64,000 bases of DNA from Blastococcus capsensis (GCF_030165005.1 NZ_JASNNW010000011.1:1-64000); one strand, 5' to 3'; shown: positions 30,798 to 39,714, counted from the first letter of the stretch. The notes: generated by a model from the letters alone, not told the origin. Numbers and translations: made by a program.

Positions 30798-32597
30798 ATG
30801 ACCCGTCCCGTCACCGCGCCCGGCCGGTTGATCGCGGGGCGATACCGGCTGGAGTCGCAGATCGGCGGCGGCGGGATGGGCACCGTCTGGCTCGCCCGCG
30901 ACGAGCGGCTCGGCCGGCAGGTCGCGGTGAAGCAGGTGCTCTCCCCGCTCGGTGCCGACCAGCAGCAGATCGACGAGCAGCGCCAGCGCGCCCTGCGCGA
31001 GGGGCGCATCGCGGCGCGGCTGAGCCACCCGCACGCGATCTCGGTCTACGACGTCGCGCTCGAGGGCGGGGCTCCCTGGCTGGTCATGGAGTACCTGCCC
31101 TCGCGCAGCCTCGCGGAGGTCCTCGCCGAGGACGGCGTGCTGCGCGTGGACCTGGTGGCGCAGGTCGGTGCCCAGGTCGCCGACGCGCTGGCTGCCACGC
31201 ACGCGGCAGGCATCGTGCACCGCGACGTGAAGCCGGCCAACATCCTGATCGGCCGGGGCGGCCGGGTCACCGGGCTGGTGAAGATCACCGACTTCGGCAT
31301 CTCGCACGCCCGCGGCGACGTCACGCTCACCCAGACCGGCCAGATCACCGGCACCCCCGCGTTCCTCGCGCCCGAGGTGGCGCAGGGCCACGAGATGACC
31401 GAGGCCAGCGACGTCTTCTCCCTCGGGGCCACGCTGTACACCTGCCTGGAGGGCATGCCGCCGTTCGGCATGGACGACAACGCGCTCGGGATGCTGCACC
31501 GGGTCGCCGGTGGGCAGGTCACGCCCCCGCGCCGCGCCGGCGTGCTCACCGATCCGCTGCTGCGGATGCTGGCCGCCGACCCCACCGCCCGGCCGGTGAT
31601 GACAGAGGTGCGCGACGAGCTGGCCCGGTCGGCGGCCGGGCGGGACGGCGACACGACGACGGTCCTGCTCGCCCGGACCGACCTGCGGCCGTCGCCGGGG
31701 CCGGCCGGGACCGCGGTCCTCGCGTCCACCCCCGGATCCGGACCGGGGCACACGCCCGTCCCTCCGGACGCACCCACCCCCGTCTCTCCAGCCGCACCCA
31801 CGCCCGTCTCCCCGGCCGCCCGCACCCCCGACCCGCGGACGACCCCCGCCTTGGCGGCACCACCCGCGCAGGCCGCCCCCGGGCGGGTCCCGCCTCCGCA
31901 CTCCTCGGCGGCACCACCGCCGGCACCTCCGGCAGCCCGACCCGCGCCGGCGGCCTCCGGCCGGCGGCGCGGCGCGTGGGCGGCCGTCGCCGTCGTCGCG
32001 GTGTTCCTGGCCGGCGCGCTCGCGCTGCTGCTGAGCACGCTCGGCGACGCGGATCCCGGTGGATCGGCCGCCGCCCCGACCACGTCGACGTCGTCCGAAG
32101 CGCCGCCGACGAGCGAGCAGCCGGCCCCTCTCCCGGTACAGCCCGAGCAGCCCGAAGTGCCGGAGGAGCCGGCCGCGCCGCCGCCCGCAGCGGAACCCGA
32201 GGACGGCGAGGGGGACGGGGAGGGTGACGGCGAGGGGGACGGGGAGGGCGACGGCGAGGGGGACGGCGAGGGGGACGGCGCCTCGCTGGACGAGCGGAAC
32301 ATCCGCGCCTTCACGCGGGACTACCACGAGCTCGTGCTCGACGACCCGGCCCGGGCCTGGGAACTCACCGGCCCGACGCTGCGCGCCAACATCAGCCGGG
32401 AGAACTACATCCGGTACTGGAACCAGTTCTCGGACGTGCGGATCAGCGACATCGAGGCCCAGGACGGGCAGAACACGGCCACGGCCACCATGGAGCTGCG
32501 CTTCACCGACGGCCGCCGCGAGACCGGGCCGCACGTGTTCACGTTCCTGGTCCGGGACAGCCGGCTGATCCTGGACAGCGACTTCCCGGTCGACTGA
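30798..32597 (+). CDS. Transmembrane Ser/Thr protein kinase
   Basis: Pkn-type kinase of 599 residues. The cytoplasmic kinase domain (16-275) has GGGGMGTVW, catalytic Lys45 (VAVKQV), HRD at 141-143, DFG at 165-167 and APE near 191-193. A Pro/Ala/Thr-rich linker leads to a transmembrane helix (about 393-414). Outside lies a second Pro/Glu-rich linker with a Gly-Asp-Gly-Glu repeat (about 469-493), then a domain of about 105 residues resembling SnoaL/NTF2-like folds (RNIRAFTRDYHELVLDDP). There are no PASTA repeats, so it is not PknB-like. The ligand is unknown. Confidence 0.92.
   Translation: MTRPVTAPGRLIAGRYRLESQIGGGGMGTVWLARDERLGRQVAVKQVLSPLGADQQQIDEQRQRALREGRIAARLSHPHAISVYDVALEGGAPWLVMEYLPSRSLAEVLAEDGVLRVDLVAQVGAQVADALAATHAAGIVHRDVKPANILIGRGGRVTGLVKITDFGISHARGDVTLTQTGQITGTPAFLAPEVAQGHEMTEASDVFSLGATLYTCLEGMPPFGMDDNALGMLHRVAGGQVTPPRRAGVLTDPLLRMLAADPTARPVMTEVRDELARSAAGRDGDTTTVLLARTDLRPSPGPAGTAVLASTPGSGPGHTPVPPDAPTPVSPAAPTPVSPAARTPDPRTTPALAAPPAQAAPGRVPPPHSSAAPPPAPPAARPAPAASGRRRGAWAAVAVVAVFLAGALALLLSTLGDADPGGSAAAPTTSTSSEAPPTSEQPAPLPVQPEQPEVPEEPAAPPPAAEPEDGEGDGEGDGEGDGEGDGEGDGEGDGASLDERNIRAFTRDYHELVLDDPARAWELTGPTLRANISRENYIRYWNQFSDVRISDIEAQDGQNTATATMELRFTDGRRETGPHVFTFLVRDSRLILDSDFPVD
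32205..32279 (+). repeat. Short tandem repeat inside the kinase gene
   Basis: About six imperfect copies of a 12-bp unit (GACGGCGAGGGG / GACGGGGAGGGT) encode (GDGE)n, a flexible acidic linker outside the membrane. Slippage could change copy number without breaking the frame. Confidence 0.8.
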
Positions 32598-32609
32598 CCT
32601 CGTCGGAAC

Positions 32610-32661
32610 GACGACGGCGGCGCCCGCCGGGTTCTCGACCCGGGCGGACGCCGCCGTCGTC
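32610..32661. terminator. Hairpin terminator between kinase gene and tRNA-Ser
   Basis: GACGACGGCGGCGCCCGCC.. (from 32610) pairs with ..GGGCGGACGCCGCCGTCGTC (to 32661), with one bulge and a 5-nt loop. It follows the kinase stop by 12 bp and also lies at the 3' side of the opposing tRNA. Confidence 0.75.
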
Positions 32662-32667
32662 ATCTGG

Positions 32668-32752
32668 CGGTGGCGGTGGGATTTGAACCCACGGAGGCTT
32701 GCACCTCACACGCTTTCGAGGCGTGCTCCTTCGGCCGCTCGGACACGCCACC
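32668..32752 (-). tRNA. tRNA-Ser (anticodon CGA)
   Basis: Class II tRNA on the minus strand. Acceptor GGTGGCG pairs with CGCCACC; the anticodon stem CACGC/GCGTG has loop CTCGAAA with anticodon CGA; a long variable arm and T arm GTGGGTTCAAATCCCAC follow. CCA is not encoded. The tRNA lies upstream of nothing on its strand and ends at a terminator hairpin shared with the kinase gene. Confidence 0.95.
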
Positions 32753-32762
32753 GCCGAAAAGA

Positions 32763-33227
32763 CTACAGGCCGCGCTGACGCCTGAAGAAAGCACGTAGCA
32801 GCGCACCGCACTCCTCCGCGCGGAGCCCGCCGGTCACCTGGGGGCGGTGGTTGAGCCGGCGGTCGCGGACCACGTCCCACAGCGATCCCGCCGCCCCGGC
32901 CTTCGGGTCCTCGGCGCCGTAGACGACGTGGTCCAGCCGGGACAGCACACTGGCACCGGCGCACATCGTGCAGGGCTCCAGCGTGACCACCAGCGTGCAG
33001 CCGGACAGCCGCCAGCCGTCCCCGTGCACCTCCGCGGCGGCCCGCAGCGCCAGGACCTCCGCGTGCGCCGTCGGGTCGCCCCGCTTCTCCCGCTCGTTGG
33101 CCGCCTCGGCCAGCACCGCCCCGTCCGGCCCCAGGACGACGGCGCCGATCGGGGTGTCGCCCCACTCCTCGGCGGCGGCCGCCAGTTCCAGGGCGCGACC
33201 CATCGCCGCATCGAGGTCGGGGGTCAC
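32763..33227 (-). CDS. tadA: tRNA-specific adenosine deaminase
   Basis: Makes inosine at position 34 of tRNA-Arg(ACG). The 154-residue protein has zinc ligands and the catalytic Glu in THAE (H55, E57) and PCTMC (C86, C89). A GTG at 33227 is chosen over an ATG 42 bp upstream, because the longer start would place the family A palindrome inside the coding region. It follows a HAD gene and a deaminase-associated protein gene on the same strand. Confidence 0.92.
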   Translation of the reverse strand: MTPDLDAAMGRALELAAAAEEWGDTPIGAVVLGPDGAVLAEAANEREKRGDPTAHAEVLALRAAAEVHGDGWRLSGCTLVVTLEPCTMCAGASVLSRLDHVVYGAEDPKAGAAGSLWDVVRDRRLNHRPQVTGGLRAEECGALLRAFFRRQRGL

Positions 33228-33240
33228 CGGGTAGCACTCC

Positions 33241-33286
33241 GGAAGCTCTGCCTCTGAGTGCCACTGCACTCACAGGCAGAGCTTCC
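33241..33286. repeat. Long hairpin, dispersed family A
   Basis: Arms 33241-33261 (starting GGAAGCTCTGCC) and 33266-33286 pair over 21 bp with one mismatch around a 4-nt loop. The sequence is almost identical to 1605-1650, more than 31 kb away. It lies between the HAD gene stop and the tadA start, both on the minus strand, so it could modulate read-through into tadA. Confidence 0.75.
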
Positions 33287-33312
33287 CAGAGACCACCTCT
33301 GGTGCCCGGCAC

Positions 33313-33963
33313 TCACGACGCCGCGCCGTCCAGCGGGAAGCCGACGAGCTCGGACAGCTCGGCGAGGGCGACGGACGGGTCCACCACCTTGATCGTCGAG
33401 AACCCGAGCGCACGCGCGGGCTTGAGGTTGATGCCGAGGTCGTCCAGGTAGGCGCAGTCGGTCGCCTCGATCCGCCGGCCCGCCGCGTCGGAGAGCCGGT
33501 CCAGCGCCCGCCGGTAGATCTCCGGCTCGGGCTTGCGCGCGCCCTCGACCGACGACTCCACGATCGCGTCGAACAGGCCCAGCAGCTCCCCGAGCCGCCC
33601 GAAGCGCTCCATCGGCGCGACGTTGTTCGACAGGATCGCCAGCGGGAGCCCGGCCTCGCGCAGCCGCCGCACCGCGGCGACCATCGCCGGCCGCACGTCC
33701 CCCTGCAGGGCGGCAAGCACCCGTGCGGCATCGAGCCGGTGGCCCCGCGCCGCGGCCTCGGCTTCGAAGGCGGCGGAGAAGCCGGCGACGTCGAGCTCGT
33801 TGCGCTCGTACCGGGCCCAGGCGTTCGTGTCGGGATCGGTCGAGTTGAGCCGGCGGATCAGGCCGTCGGGCAGCCCGGCCTCGCGCTCGTACGCGGCGAA
33901 GGCGGTCATCGGGCTCTCGGTGATGACCCCGCCCAGGTCGAACACCACCGCGGTGACGGTCAC
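33313..33963 (-). CDS. HAD-superfamily hydrolase
   Basis: Phosphatase-like protein of 216 residues. The nucleophile motif is VVFDLGGVI, where the second Asp of the usual DxD is replaced by Gly. This DLGGV form is seen in HAD-IA proteins of the epoxide-hydrolase N-terminal-like group. Motif II is LSNN and motif III/IV lies around ARKPEPEIYRRAL and YLDDLGIN. Substrate unknown. GTG at 33963 overlaps the upstream stop by 4 bp, showing coupling. Confidence 0.85.
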   Translation of the reverse strand: MTVTAVVFDLGGVITESPMTAFAAYEREAGLPDGLIRRLNSTDPDTNAWARYERNELDVAGFSAAFEAEAAARGHRLDAARVLAALQGDVRPAMVAAVRRLREAGLPLAILSNNVAPMERFGRLGELLGLFDAIVESSVEGARKPEPEIYRRALDRLSDAAGRRIEATDCAYLDDLGINLKPARALGFSTIKVVDPSVALAELSELVGFPLDGAAS

Positions 33964-34463
33964 GATGTCACCGCGGCGGCCAGCTCGTCGGCGAAGCCCA
34001 GCCGGGTGGCGATCCGGGCGACCATCTCGTCGGCCCACAGGTCGTCAGCGGTCACGATCGGGCGTAGCTCCTCTGCGGGCAACCCGTCGTCGGCGAACAG
34101 GTCCAGGTCGCCGCCGGGCCAGCCGGTCTCGTCGTCGTCGAAGGCGCCGTCGGTGTCGACGCCGATCCCGTAGCGCTCCACCACCTCGGCGGCGAGCACC
34201 CACTCCAGCATCGTGGCGTCGGAGATCAGCGCCCGCACCATGCCACCGGGGCCGTGCCGCAGCGCGACGAAGTACAGCCGGGAGTCGACGACGAGCACGA
34301 CCGGTGGTGGCCAGTCCCCGGCGGCCGGGTCGCCCAGCGCCCGCTCGAGCACCGGCAGCTCGTCACCGGCGTCGGCGGCCAGCAGCTCCACCCGCCACCG
34401 TCCCTCGCCGCGGCTGACCCGCACCGCGTAGCTGGCCGGCCCCTCGGCCGCGCTGCCGGTCAT
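33960..34463 (-). CDS. tRNA adenosine deaminase-associated protein
   Basis: Acidic protein of 167 residues of the actinobacterial family usually encoded beside tadA. Conserved pieces include VVDSRLYFVALRHGPGG and DATMLEWVLAAEVVE. The function is unknown; the link to tRNA deaminase is by neighbourhood only. ATG at 34463 overlaps the O-methyltransferase stop by 4 bp. Confidence 0.85.
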   Translation of the reverse strand: MTGSAAEGPASYAVRVSRGEGRWRVELLAADAGDELPVLERALGDPAAGDWPPPVVLVVDSRLYFVALRHGPGGMVRALISDATMLEWVLAAEVVERYGIGVDTDGAFDDDETGWPGGDLDLFADDGLPAEELRPIVTADDLWADEMVARIATRLGFADELAAAVTS

Positions 34464-35122
34464 CGCTTGCGCAGCACGGTCAGGCCGTCGGCGAGAGGCA
34501 GCAGCGCCGTCTCCCACCGCGGATCGCAGGCCAGTGCGGCGTTCAGCTCGGCCAGCGCCCGGTCGGACCCGTCGCGCGGCTCGAGCACCTGGCCGCCTCG
34601 GAGGGTGTTGTCCAGCAGCACCACACCGTTGGCCGTCAGGCGCGGGTGCAGCTCCTCGACGTAGGCGGCGTACCCGGGCTTGTCGGCGTCGACGAAAGCC
34701 AGGTCGAACGTCTCCTCGACGGGGATGCCCCGCAGCGTGGTCAGCGCGTCGCCGAGCCGCAGCTCGATCCGCCCGGCCACCCCCGCCCGTTCCCAGTACC
34801 GCCGGGCGACCGCCGTCCACTCCTCGCTGCGGTCCAGGCAGACCAGCGAGCCGTCCTCGGGCAGCCCCCGGGCGATGCACAGCGCGGAGAAGCCGGTGAA
34901 CGTGCCGATCTCGATCGCCCGCCGCACGCCCAGCGCCGTGGTGAGCAGCCGCATCAGCACCCCCTGCTCGGGGGCGATCTGCATCGTCGCCGAGGCCTCT
35001 CCGCGGGCAGCCATCTCGGCGGTCTCCCGGATCAGGTCGGCCATCACGTCGTCGACCGGATCGGAGGACGCGCGGACGTAGTCGGCGAGCTCCGGGCTGA
35101 GGAGGAACGACCGGGGTGTCAT
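34460..35122 (-). CDS. SAM-dependent O-methyltransferase
   Basis: Class I methyltransferase of the catechol/caffeoyl-CoA type, 220 residues. The SAM site is AIEIGTFTGFSALCIARGLP, the metal/substrate region FDLAFVDADKPGYAAYVEE and LLDNTLRGGQVLEP. Substrate not known. First gene of the four-gene run ending with tadA; it is divergent from tyrA with 55 bp between the starts. Confidence 0.9.
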   Translation of the reverse strand: MTPRSFLLSPELADYVRASSDPVDDVMADLIRETAEMAARGEASATMQIAPEQGVLMRLLTTALGVRRAIEIGTFTGFSALCIARGLPEDGSLVCLDRSEEWTAVARRYWERAGVAGRIELRLGDALTTLRGIPVEETFDLAFVDADKPGYAAYVEELHPRLTANGVVLLDNTLRGGQVLEPRDGSDRALAELNAALACDPRWETALLPLADGLTVLRKR

Positions 35123-35177
35123 GGCGCGACGGGGTGGAGCAGCGCGTCGGTCGGCGGAGGCGTCATAGCCTCTGATC

Positions 35178-36137
35178 ATGGCCGATGCCGCACGCCCCGT
35201 GGGCGCCCCCGCCTGTGGAGGCCCGTCGTTCCCGGTACCGACCATGCCCGCGCCCCCGGTCGCGGTGGTCGGCCTCGGCCAGCTCGGCGGCTCGCTGGCC
35301 GCCGCCCTCGCGGCCGCCGGGCGTCCGGTGTCCGGCTGGGACGTCGACCCGGCCGCCCGGGACGCCGCCGCCGCACGAGGGGTGCGGATCACCCGGGAGC
35401 TCGCGGGGGTCGTCGTCCTCGCCGTGCCGCTGCCGGCCATGGCGGCGGCCCTGGACGGGCTGGCGGTCGACCCCGACGCCACGGTCACCGACCTGGGATC
35501 GGTGAAGGTGCCGGTGCTCGCGTCGGTCGGCGCCACGCTGGGACGCCGGTTCGTCGGCGGGCACCCCATGTGCGGCACCGAGCGGTCGGGGCACGGGGCC
35601 ACCGACCCGGCGCTGTTCAGCGGCGCCCGCTGGGCGTTGTGCCTGGAGACCGACACCGAGCTGCCCCGGTGGCTGCGCGTCGCGGAGGTGGCGCTGGCCG
35701 TCGGCGCCGAGGTCGTACCGGTCACCGCCGCGGAGCACGACGACGCCGTCGCGGCGATCAGCCACGTCCCGCACCTGGTCGCCGCCGCGCTCGCCGCCGG
35801 GGCGGCCGAGGCCGGGCCGCTGGCGCTCGCGCTGGCCGCCGGCAGCTTCCGTGGTGGCACCCGGGTGGCCGGGAGCGACCCGGGCTTCGTGACCGCGATG
35901 GTCGAGGGCAACGCGGGTCCCACCGCGGCGGCCCTGGACCGGGTGCGCGACCAGCTCGCCCGCCCCTGGCCGGAGCTGGTGGCCGCCGGGCACGCCGTCG
36001 TGACCGCTGCATCCGGCCGCCGCACCGTCCGGGTGCCCCTCGAGCGTGCCGCGCTCCTGGCCCTGGGCCGCGCCGGCGGGGCCGTGCACCGTCGGCTGGC
36101 GGCCTTCGTCGAGGGCTGGGTGCCCGGGTCGGGCTGA
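35178..36137 (+). CDS. tyrA: Prephenate dehydrogenase
   Basis: Oxidative decarboxylation of prephenate on the way to tyrosine. 319 residues with an N-terminal Rossmann site (VAVVGLGQLGGSLAAAL) and the substrate motif GGHPMCGTERSG, followed by the helical dimerisation domain. A -10 box TAGCCT at 35166-35171 puts the transcript start close to the ATG, so the mRNA may be leaderless. The upstream ATG could be replaced by the internal MPAPPVAV start, since the first 22 residues are not conserved-looking. Confidence 0.9.
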   Translation: MADAARPVGAPACGGPSFPVPTMPAPPVAVVGLGQLGGSLAAALAAAGRPVSGWDVDPAARDAAAARGVRITRELAGVVVLAVPLPAMAAALDGLAVDPDATVTDLGSVKVPVLASVGATLGRRFVGGHPMCGTERSGHGATDPALFSGARWALCLETDTELPRWLRVAEVALAVGAEVVPVTAAEHDDAVAAISHVPHLVAAALAAGAAEAGPLALALAAGSFRGGTRVAGSDPGFVTAMVEGNAGPTAAALDRVRDQLARPWPELVAAGHAVVTAASGRRTVRVPLERAALLALGRAGGAVHRRLAAFVEGWVPGSG

Positions 36138-36199
36138 CCGCCCGGGCGCCCGGCGCGGGTTCCGGTTTCACGTCGGCGTCCCCGGGCAGGTTCGGGGGC

Positions 36200-36433
36200 A
36201 TGGACGAGGACGACATCCTGAAGCGCATCCACACCCTGGTGGACGAGGAGCACGCGCTGCGCGACAGCAGCGAGCACACCGACGAGACCAGGGCCCGCAT
36301 GAGCAAGGTCGAGGCCGACCTGGACCAGTGCTGGGACCTGCTGCGGCAGCGCCGCGCCAAGCGGCAGTACGACGAGAACCCCGACGACGCGCAGGCCCGG
36401 CCCGAGCAGCAGGTGAAGAGCTACCTCCAGTAA
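36200..36433 (+). CDS. DUF2630 family protein
   Basis: Small, highly charged helical protein of 77 residues (DILKRIHTLVDEEHALR, WDLLRQRRAKRQY), the DUF2630 signature found in actinobacteria. Function unknown. ATG at 36200 has a weak GGGGG ribosome site. Its stop codon is immediately followed by a GC-rich repeated element. Confidence 0.9.
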   Translation: MDEDDILKRIHTLVDEEHALRDSSEHTDETRARMSKVEADLDQCWDLLRQRRAKRQYDENPDDAQARPEQQVKSYLQ

Positions 36434-36490
36434 GAGGACCCCCTCCTTCCCACCCCTCGCATGCTCGGGGCGGTGCCCGGGAGGAGGCCG
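36434..36490 (+). repeat. GC-rich 3' element, copy 1
   Basis: Sequence starting AGAGGACCCCCTCCTTCCC, then CCCTCGCATGCTCGGGGC and a partly complementary GGGAGGAGG, directly after the DUF2630 stop. A close relative starts right after the epimerase stop at 44391. The arms CCTCC/GGAGG suggest a terminator-type stem. Confidence 0.6.
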
Positions 36491-36518
36491 GAGGAGCACA
36501 CCGGAAGGCAGCCCGTCC

Positions 36519-37739
36519 TCACGCCGAGCGCCTGGCCGGCTGCCCGCGCTCGGTGCCCAGCAGGGCCAGCTGCCAGAGCAGCCGGGACCGGGCGTCGGTC
36601 AGCTTCCGGCCGGTCACCGACTCGATGCGCCGCAGTCGGTGCATCACCGTGTTCCGGTGGCAGTACAGGGCGTCGGCGGCGCGGGTCGGTGACCCGTCGG
36701 AGGCGAGGAAGGCCGCCAGCGTGTCCAGCAGCACCTCGCGCTCGTCCTCGGGCAGCTCGAGCAGTCCACCGAGGGACTGCCCGACCAGCCGCGAGCTGAT
36801 CTCCGGCGAGTTGCTGAGCAGCGCCTCGGGCAGTCGGTCGTCGATGCTCACCACCCGGCTGGCCCCGGCAGGCAGCGTGCGCACCGCCGTCTCGGCCAGC
36901 CGGTAGGCGGCACCGGCCGCGGCAGCGCCGTCGACGACGCCGGACACCCCGACCGGTCCGCGCGCCGCGGTGCGCAGCAGCACCAGCAGGTCGGCCGGCC
37001 GGCTCGCGCCCAGCACCACCACGCCGACCTGCGCCTCGCTGCGGGCGCCCCACACCGACCGCAGCCCACGCTTGAGCAGGGTCTCCGCGGGCGTCTGCAG
37101 CCCCGCCTCCCCGTCCGGACCCGGGAACGCGACGACCGCCATCAGCCGCCCCTCGAGCGGCATGGCCAGCAGCTCGGTGGCGCTGCGCACGAACGCCGGG
37201 TCGCTGCCCCGACCGTCCAGCAGACCGTCCAGCACCTGCTGCCGCTCCTGCTCGTCCACGCCGTCGAGCCGCCGCTGCTCCTGCCGGTAGCCCTCGGCGA
37301 CCGCGCCGCACTCCGCGTCGTTGGTGCGCCACACCGGGCCGGCCACCTCGAGCAGGAGCGTGTCGTGGTGCCCGCTGCCGTCCCGGGAAACCGCCACCAG
37401 CGTCTCCCAGGTGACCTGGCCGCCCAGCCGGTAGGCGCGCAGCACCGCTTCCAGCGGCATGCCCTGTGCGGCCCGGCGTCGCCCCACCGCCCGCGCCGAC
37501 GCCAGGTGCGGCGCTCCCCCGCCGCTGGCCGCGGCCATCAGCGACCGGAGCCCGTTCTCCAGGTTGGAGCGTGTCGACAGCCGCAGGTCCTGCTCGGACT
37601 GCTCGATGAGCTCCCGGTAGACCGGCTCCGTGCGAGCGAGCACGTCCACCATGCGATCGGTCATGGCATCGAGCTGGTCGAGCAGCCTCGGCGCCAGCTC
37701 CGCGAGCCTCGTCGCCACCTCCGGTCGGAAGGCCGGCAC
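36519..37739 (-). CDS. PucR/CdaR-type helix-turn-helix regulator
   Basis: Transcription factor of 406 residues. An N-terminal RsbR-like helical sensor (about 1-130), a GGDEF-like middle region, and a C-terminal PucR HTH (TLAAFLASDGSPTRAADALY, CHRNTVMHRLRRIESVTG) are visible. GTG at 37739 is chosen because GAGGGGGGTG lies 5 nt upstream; the longer frame has no support. It is divergent from the liv operon, which it probably controls, since PucR-family regulators often act on neighbouring amino acid or purine genes. Confidence 0.85.
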   Translation of the reverse strand: MPAFRPEVATRLAELAPRLLDQLDAMTDRMVDVLARTEPVYRELIEQSEQDLRLSTRSNLENGLRSLMAAASGGGAPHLASARAVGRRRAAQGMPLEAVLRAYRLGGQVTWETLVAVSRDGSGHHDTLLLEVAGPVWRTNDAECGAVAEGYRQEQRRLDGVDEQERQQVLDGLLDGRGSDPAFVRSATELLAMPLEGRLMAVVAFPGPDGEAGLQTPAETLLKRGLRSVWGARSEAQVGVVVLGASRPADLLVLLRTAARGPVGVSGVVDGAAAAGAAYRLAETAVRTLPAGASRVVSIDDRLPEALLSNSPEISSRLVGQSLGGLLELPEDEREVLLDTLAAFLASDGSPTRAADALYCHRNTVMHRLRRIESVTGRKLTDARSRLLWQLALLGTERGQPARRSA

Positions 37740-37766
37740 TCGATCACCCCCCTCGAAGACACCGCT

Positions 37767-37955
37767 GACAGCACAACACGGCGAGCCCATGACTGTGCGT
37801 TCAGCCCATTGTGAGTGCGCCCACAGCACGAGAGGGTCGGCGCCACCGAAGCGTGACCCGATCGACGCCCGCAGCGGGCCGGGAACCGGCGCCCACGGCC
37901 GCCGACGGACAGCACAACCCGACCTCGGGATCGCTGTGCGGTGCGCCCATTGTGA
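37767..37955. promoter_or_regulatory. Paired 48-bp direct repeats between pucR-like gene and liv operon
   Basis: Two imperfect copies, 37767-37814 and 37908-37955, each begin GACAGCACAAC, contain CTGTGCG, and end GCCCATTGTGA. They are spaced 141 bp start to start in the 360-bp divergent intergenic region. The layout suggests a regulator binding twice, or two promoters with the same architecture. Nothing else is recognised in this gap. Confidence 0.6.
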
Positions 37956-38101
37956 CCGCGAACACCGCCGGGCAGGCTCATCGGGACGTACTCGGAACCC
38001 AGATGGCCGCCGTCCAGCAGCGCGGACGGCGGCCTCGCCGACGAAGAGGAGCAGTGGGCCCCTTGGCGCAGCCGCCCGGCAGCCAGCGAACACCCGACTC
38101 G

Positions 38102-38923
38102 ATGCCCACGTCCCGGCTGGAGATGACCGGGATCAACGTCGCCTTCGGTGGCGTCCTCGCCCTGACCGACGTCTCGCTGACCGTCGAGCCCGGCCAGGTG
38201 CACGGCCTGATCGGCCCGAACGGCGCCGGCAAGACGACGCTGTTCAACGTCGCCTGCGGCCTGGTCCGCCCGACGTCGGGGCGGATCTCGTGGCGCGGCC
38301 AGGAGATGCGCCGGCTGCGCCCCAGCCAGCTCACCAAGCTCGGCATCGCCCGCACCCTCCAGGGGGTGGGCCTGTTCCCCGGCATGACCGTGCTGGAGAA
38401 CGTCATGGTGGGCGCGCACCGCCACGCCCGTGCCGGGTTCCTGTCGGCACTGCTGGCGCTGCCCACCTCCGACAAGGACGATCGGCAGCTGCGCGAGCGG
38501 GCGATGCGCGCCCTCACCGAGCTGGGTGCCGAGCAGTACGCGGGCCGCTACCCCGGCTCGCTGCCCTACCCCGTGCAGAAGCGGGTCGCCCTGGCCCGGG
38601 CCCTGGTCGCCGAGCCCGACCTACTGCTGCTCGACGAGCCGGCCAGTGGCCTGGCCGAGGACGAGATGCACGAGCTGGGCGAGCTCATCCGCTCGGTCGT
38701 CGGCCGCATGAGCGTCCTCCTGGTCGAGCACCACATGGACCTGGTCATGCGGGTCTGCGACCAGATCACCGTGCTGGACTCGGGCAAGCAGATCGCCGCC
38801 GGCACCCCGGCGGAGGTCCAGGCCGACCCCGCCGTCACCGAGGCCTACCTCGGCGACGCCGTCGACCCCGGCGCCGACGCCGCGGAGCTCACCCACGCCG
38901 ACGGAGGACGCACCCATGGCTGA
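38102..38923 (+). CDS. livG: Branched-chain amino acid ABC transporter ATPase LivG
   Basis: ATPase of 273 residues. Walker A GPNGAGKTT, signature region LPYPVQKRVALARAL (a weak match to LSGGQ) and Walker B LLLLDEPASGLAEDE. The signature departs from LSGGQQ: LPYPVQK, as seen in a subset of actinobacterial LivG. ATG at 38102 has no clear ribosome site; a TTG about 50 bp upstream lies after AGAGGAG, so the protein may be about 18 residues longer. First gene of livGFHMJ. Confidence 0.9.
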   Translation: MPTSRLEMTGINVAFGGVLALTDVSLTVEPGQVHGLIGPNGAGKTTLFNVACGLVRPTSGRISWRGQEMRRLRPSQLTKLGIARTLQGVGLFPGMTVLENVMVGAHRHARAGFLSALLALPTSDKDDRQLRERAMRALTELGAEQYAGRYPGSLPYPVQKRVALARALVAEPDLLLLDEPASGLAEDEMHELGELIRSVVGRMSVLLVEHHMDLVMRVCDQITVLDSGKQIAAGTPAEVQADPAVTEAYLGDAVDPGADAAELTHADGGRTHG

Positions 38924-39680
38924 GGCCCACGGCAGCACGGCGGTGTCCGCCACCGGCGGCACCGCCACCAGCACCCGCCTGCTGGAGGTGGAGGGTCTCA
39001 CCTCCGCCTACGGGCCGGTCCGCGCGCTGGACGGCGTCTCGCTGTCCGCCGAGACGGGGAAGATCACCGCCGTCCTCGGCGCGAACGGTGCCGGGAAGAC
39101 GACGCTGCTGCGCACGATCAGCGGCCTGGTCCGCCCCGTCTCCGGCCGGGTCGTGCTCGACGGCGAGGACATCACCAAGGCCCCCGTCGAATCCATGGTG
39201 AGCAAGGGCATGGCGCACGTGCCCGAGGGCCGCGGCGTCATCGCCGAGCTCACCGTGGACGAGAACCTGCGGGTCGGCTCGCTGTTCCGCGGCAAGGTCG
39301 GCAAGGACGAGTTCGACCGGGTGTACGACCTCTTCCCGCGGATCGCCGAGCGCAAGAACAACGCGGCGCACACGCTCTCCGGCGGTGAGCGGCAGATGCT
39401 CGTCATCGGCCGCGCCCTGCTGGCGAAGCCGCGGATCCTGCTCCTCGACGAGCCGTCGCTGGGCCTGGCCCCGCGGATCGTCGCGCAGATCTTCGGCCTG
39501 CTCCGGCAGCTGGTCGACACCGAAGGCCTGTCGGTCCTCCTGGTCGAGCAGAACGCGCGCAGCGCCCTGTCGGTCGCCGATGTCGGTGTCGTCCTCAACA
39601 TCGGCCGGGTGGTGGTCACCGACTCCGCCCGCACGCTGATGGCCGACGAGGACCTCCGGCACGCCTACCTCGGTTTCTGA
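38916..39680 (+). CDS. livF: Branched-chain amino acid ABC transporter ATPase LivF
   Basis: Second ATPase, 254 residues, overlapping livG by 8 bp. Walker A GANGAGKTT, LSGGERQMLVIGRAL and Walker B ILLLDEPSLGLAP are canonical. The N-terminal 20 residues are an unconserved Thr/Ala/Gly extension. Confidence 0.93.
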   Translation: MAEAHGSTAVSATGGTATSTRLLEVEGLTSAYGPVRALDGVSLSAETGKITAVLGANGAGKTTLLRTISGLVRPVSGRVVLDGEDITKAPVESMVSKGMAHVPEGRGVIAELTVDENLRVGSLFRGKVGKDEFDRVYDLFPRIAERKNNAAHTLSGGERQMLVIGRALLAKPRILLLDEPSLGLAPRIVAQIFGLLRQLVDTEGLSVLLVEQNARSALSVADVGVVLNIGRVVVTDSARTLMADEDLRHAYLGF

Positions 39681-39714
39681 CCCTCCCCGCACAGCCAGGA
39701 AGGCTTCCTCCTCC

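Noticed and set aside
32205-32279. Tandem 12-bp repeat as an independent regulatory repeat
   Set aside because: It is in frame within the kinase gene and encodes an acidic linker.
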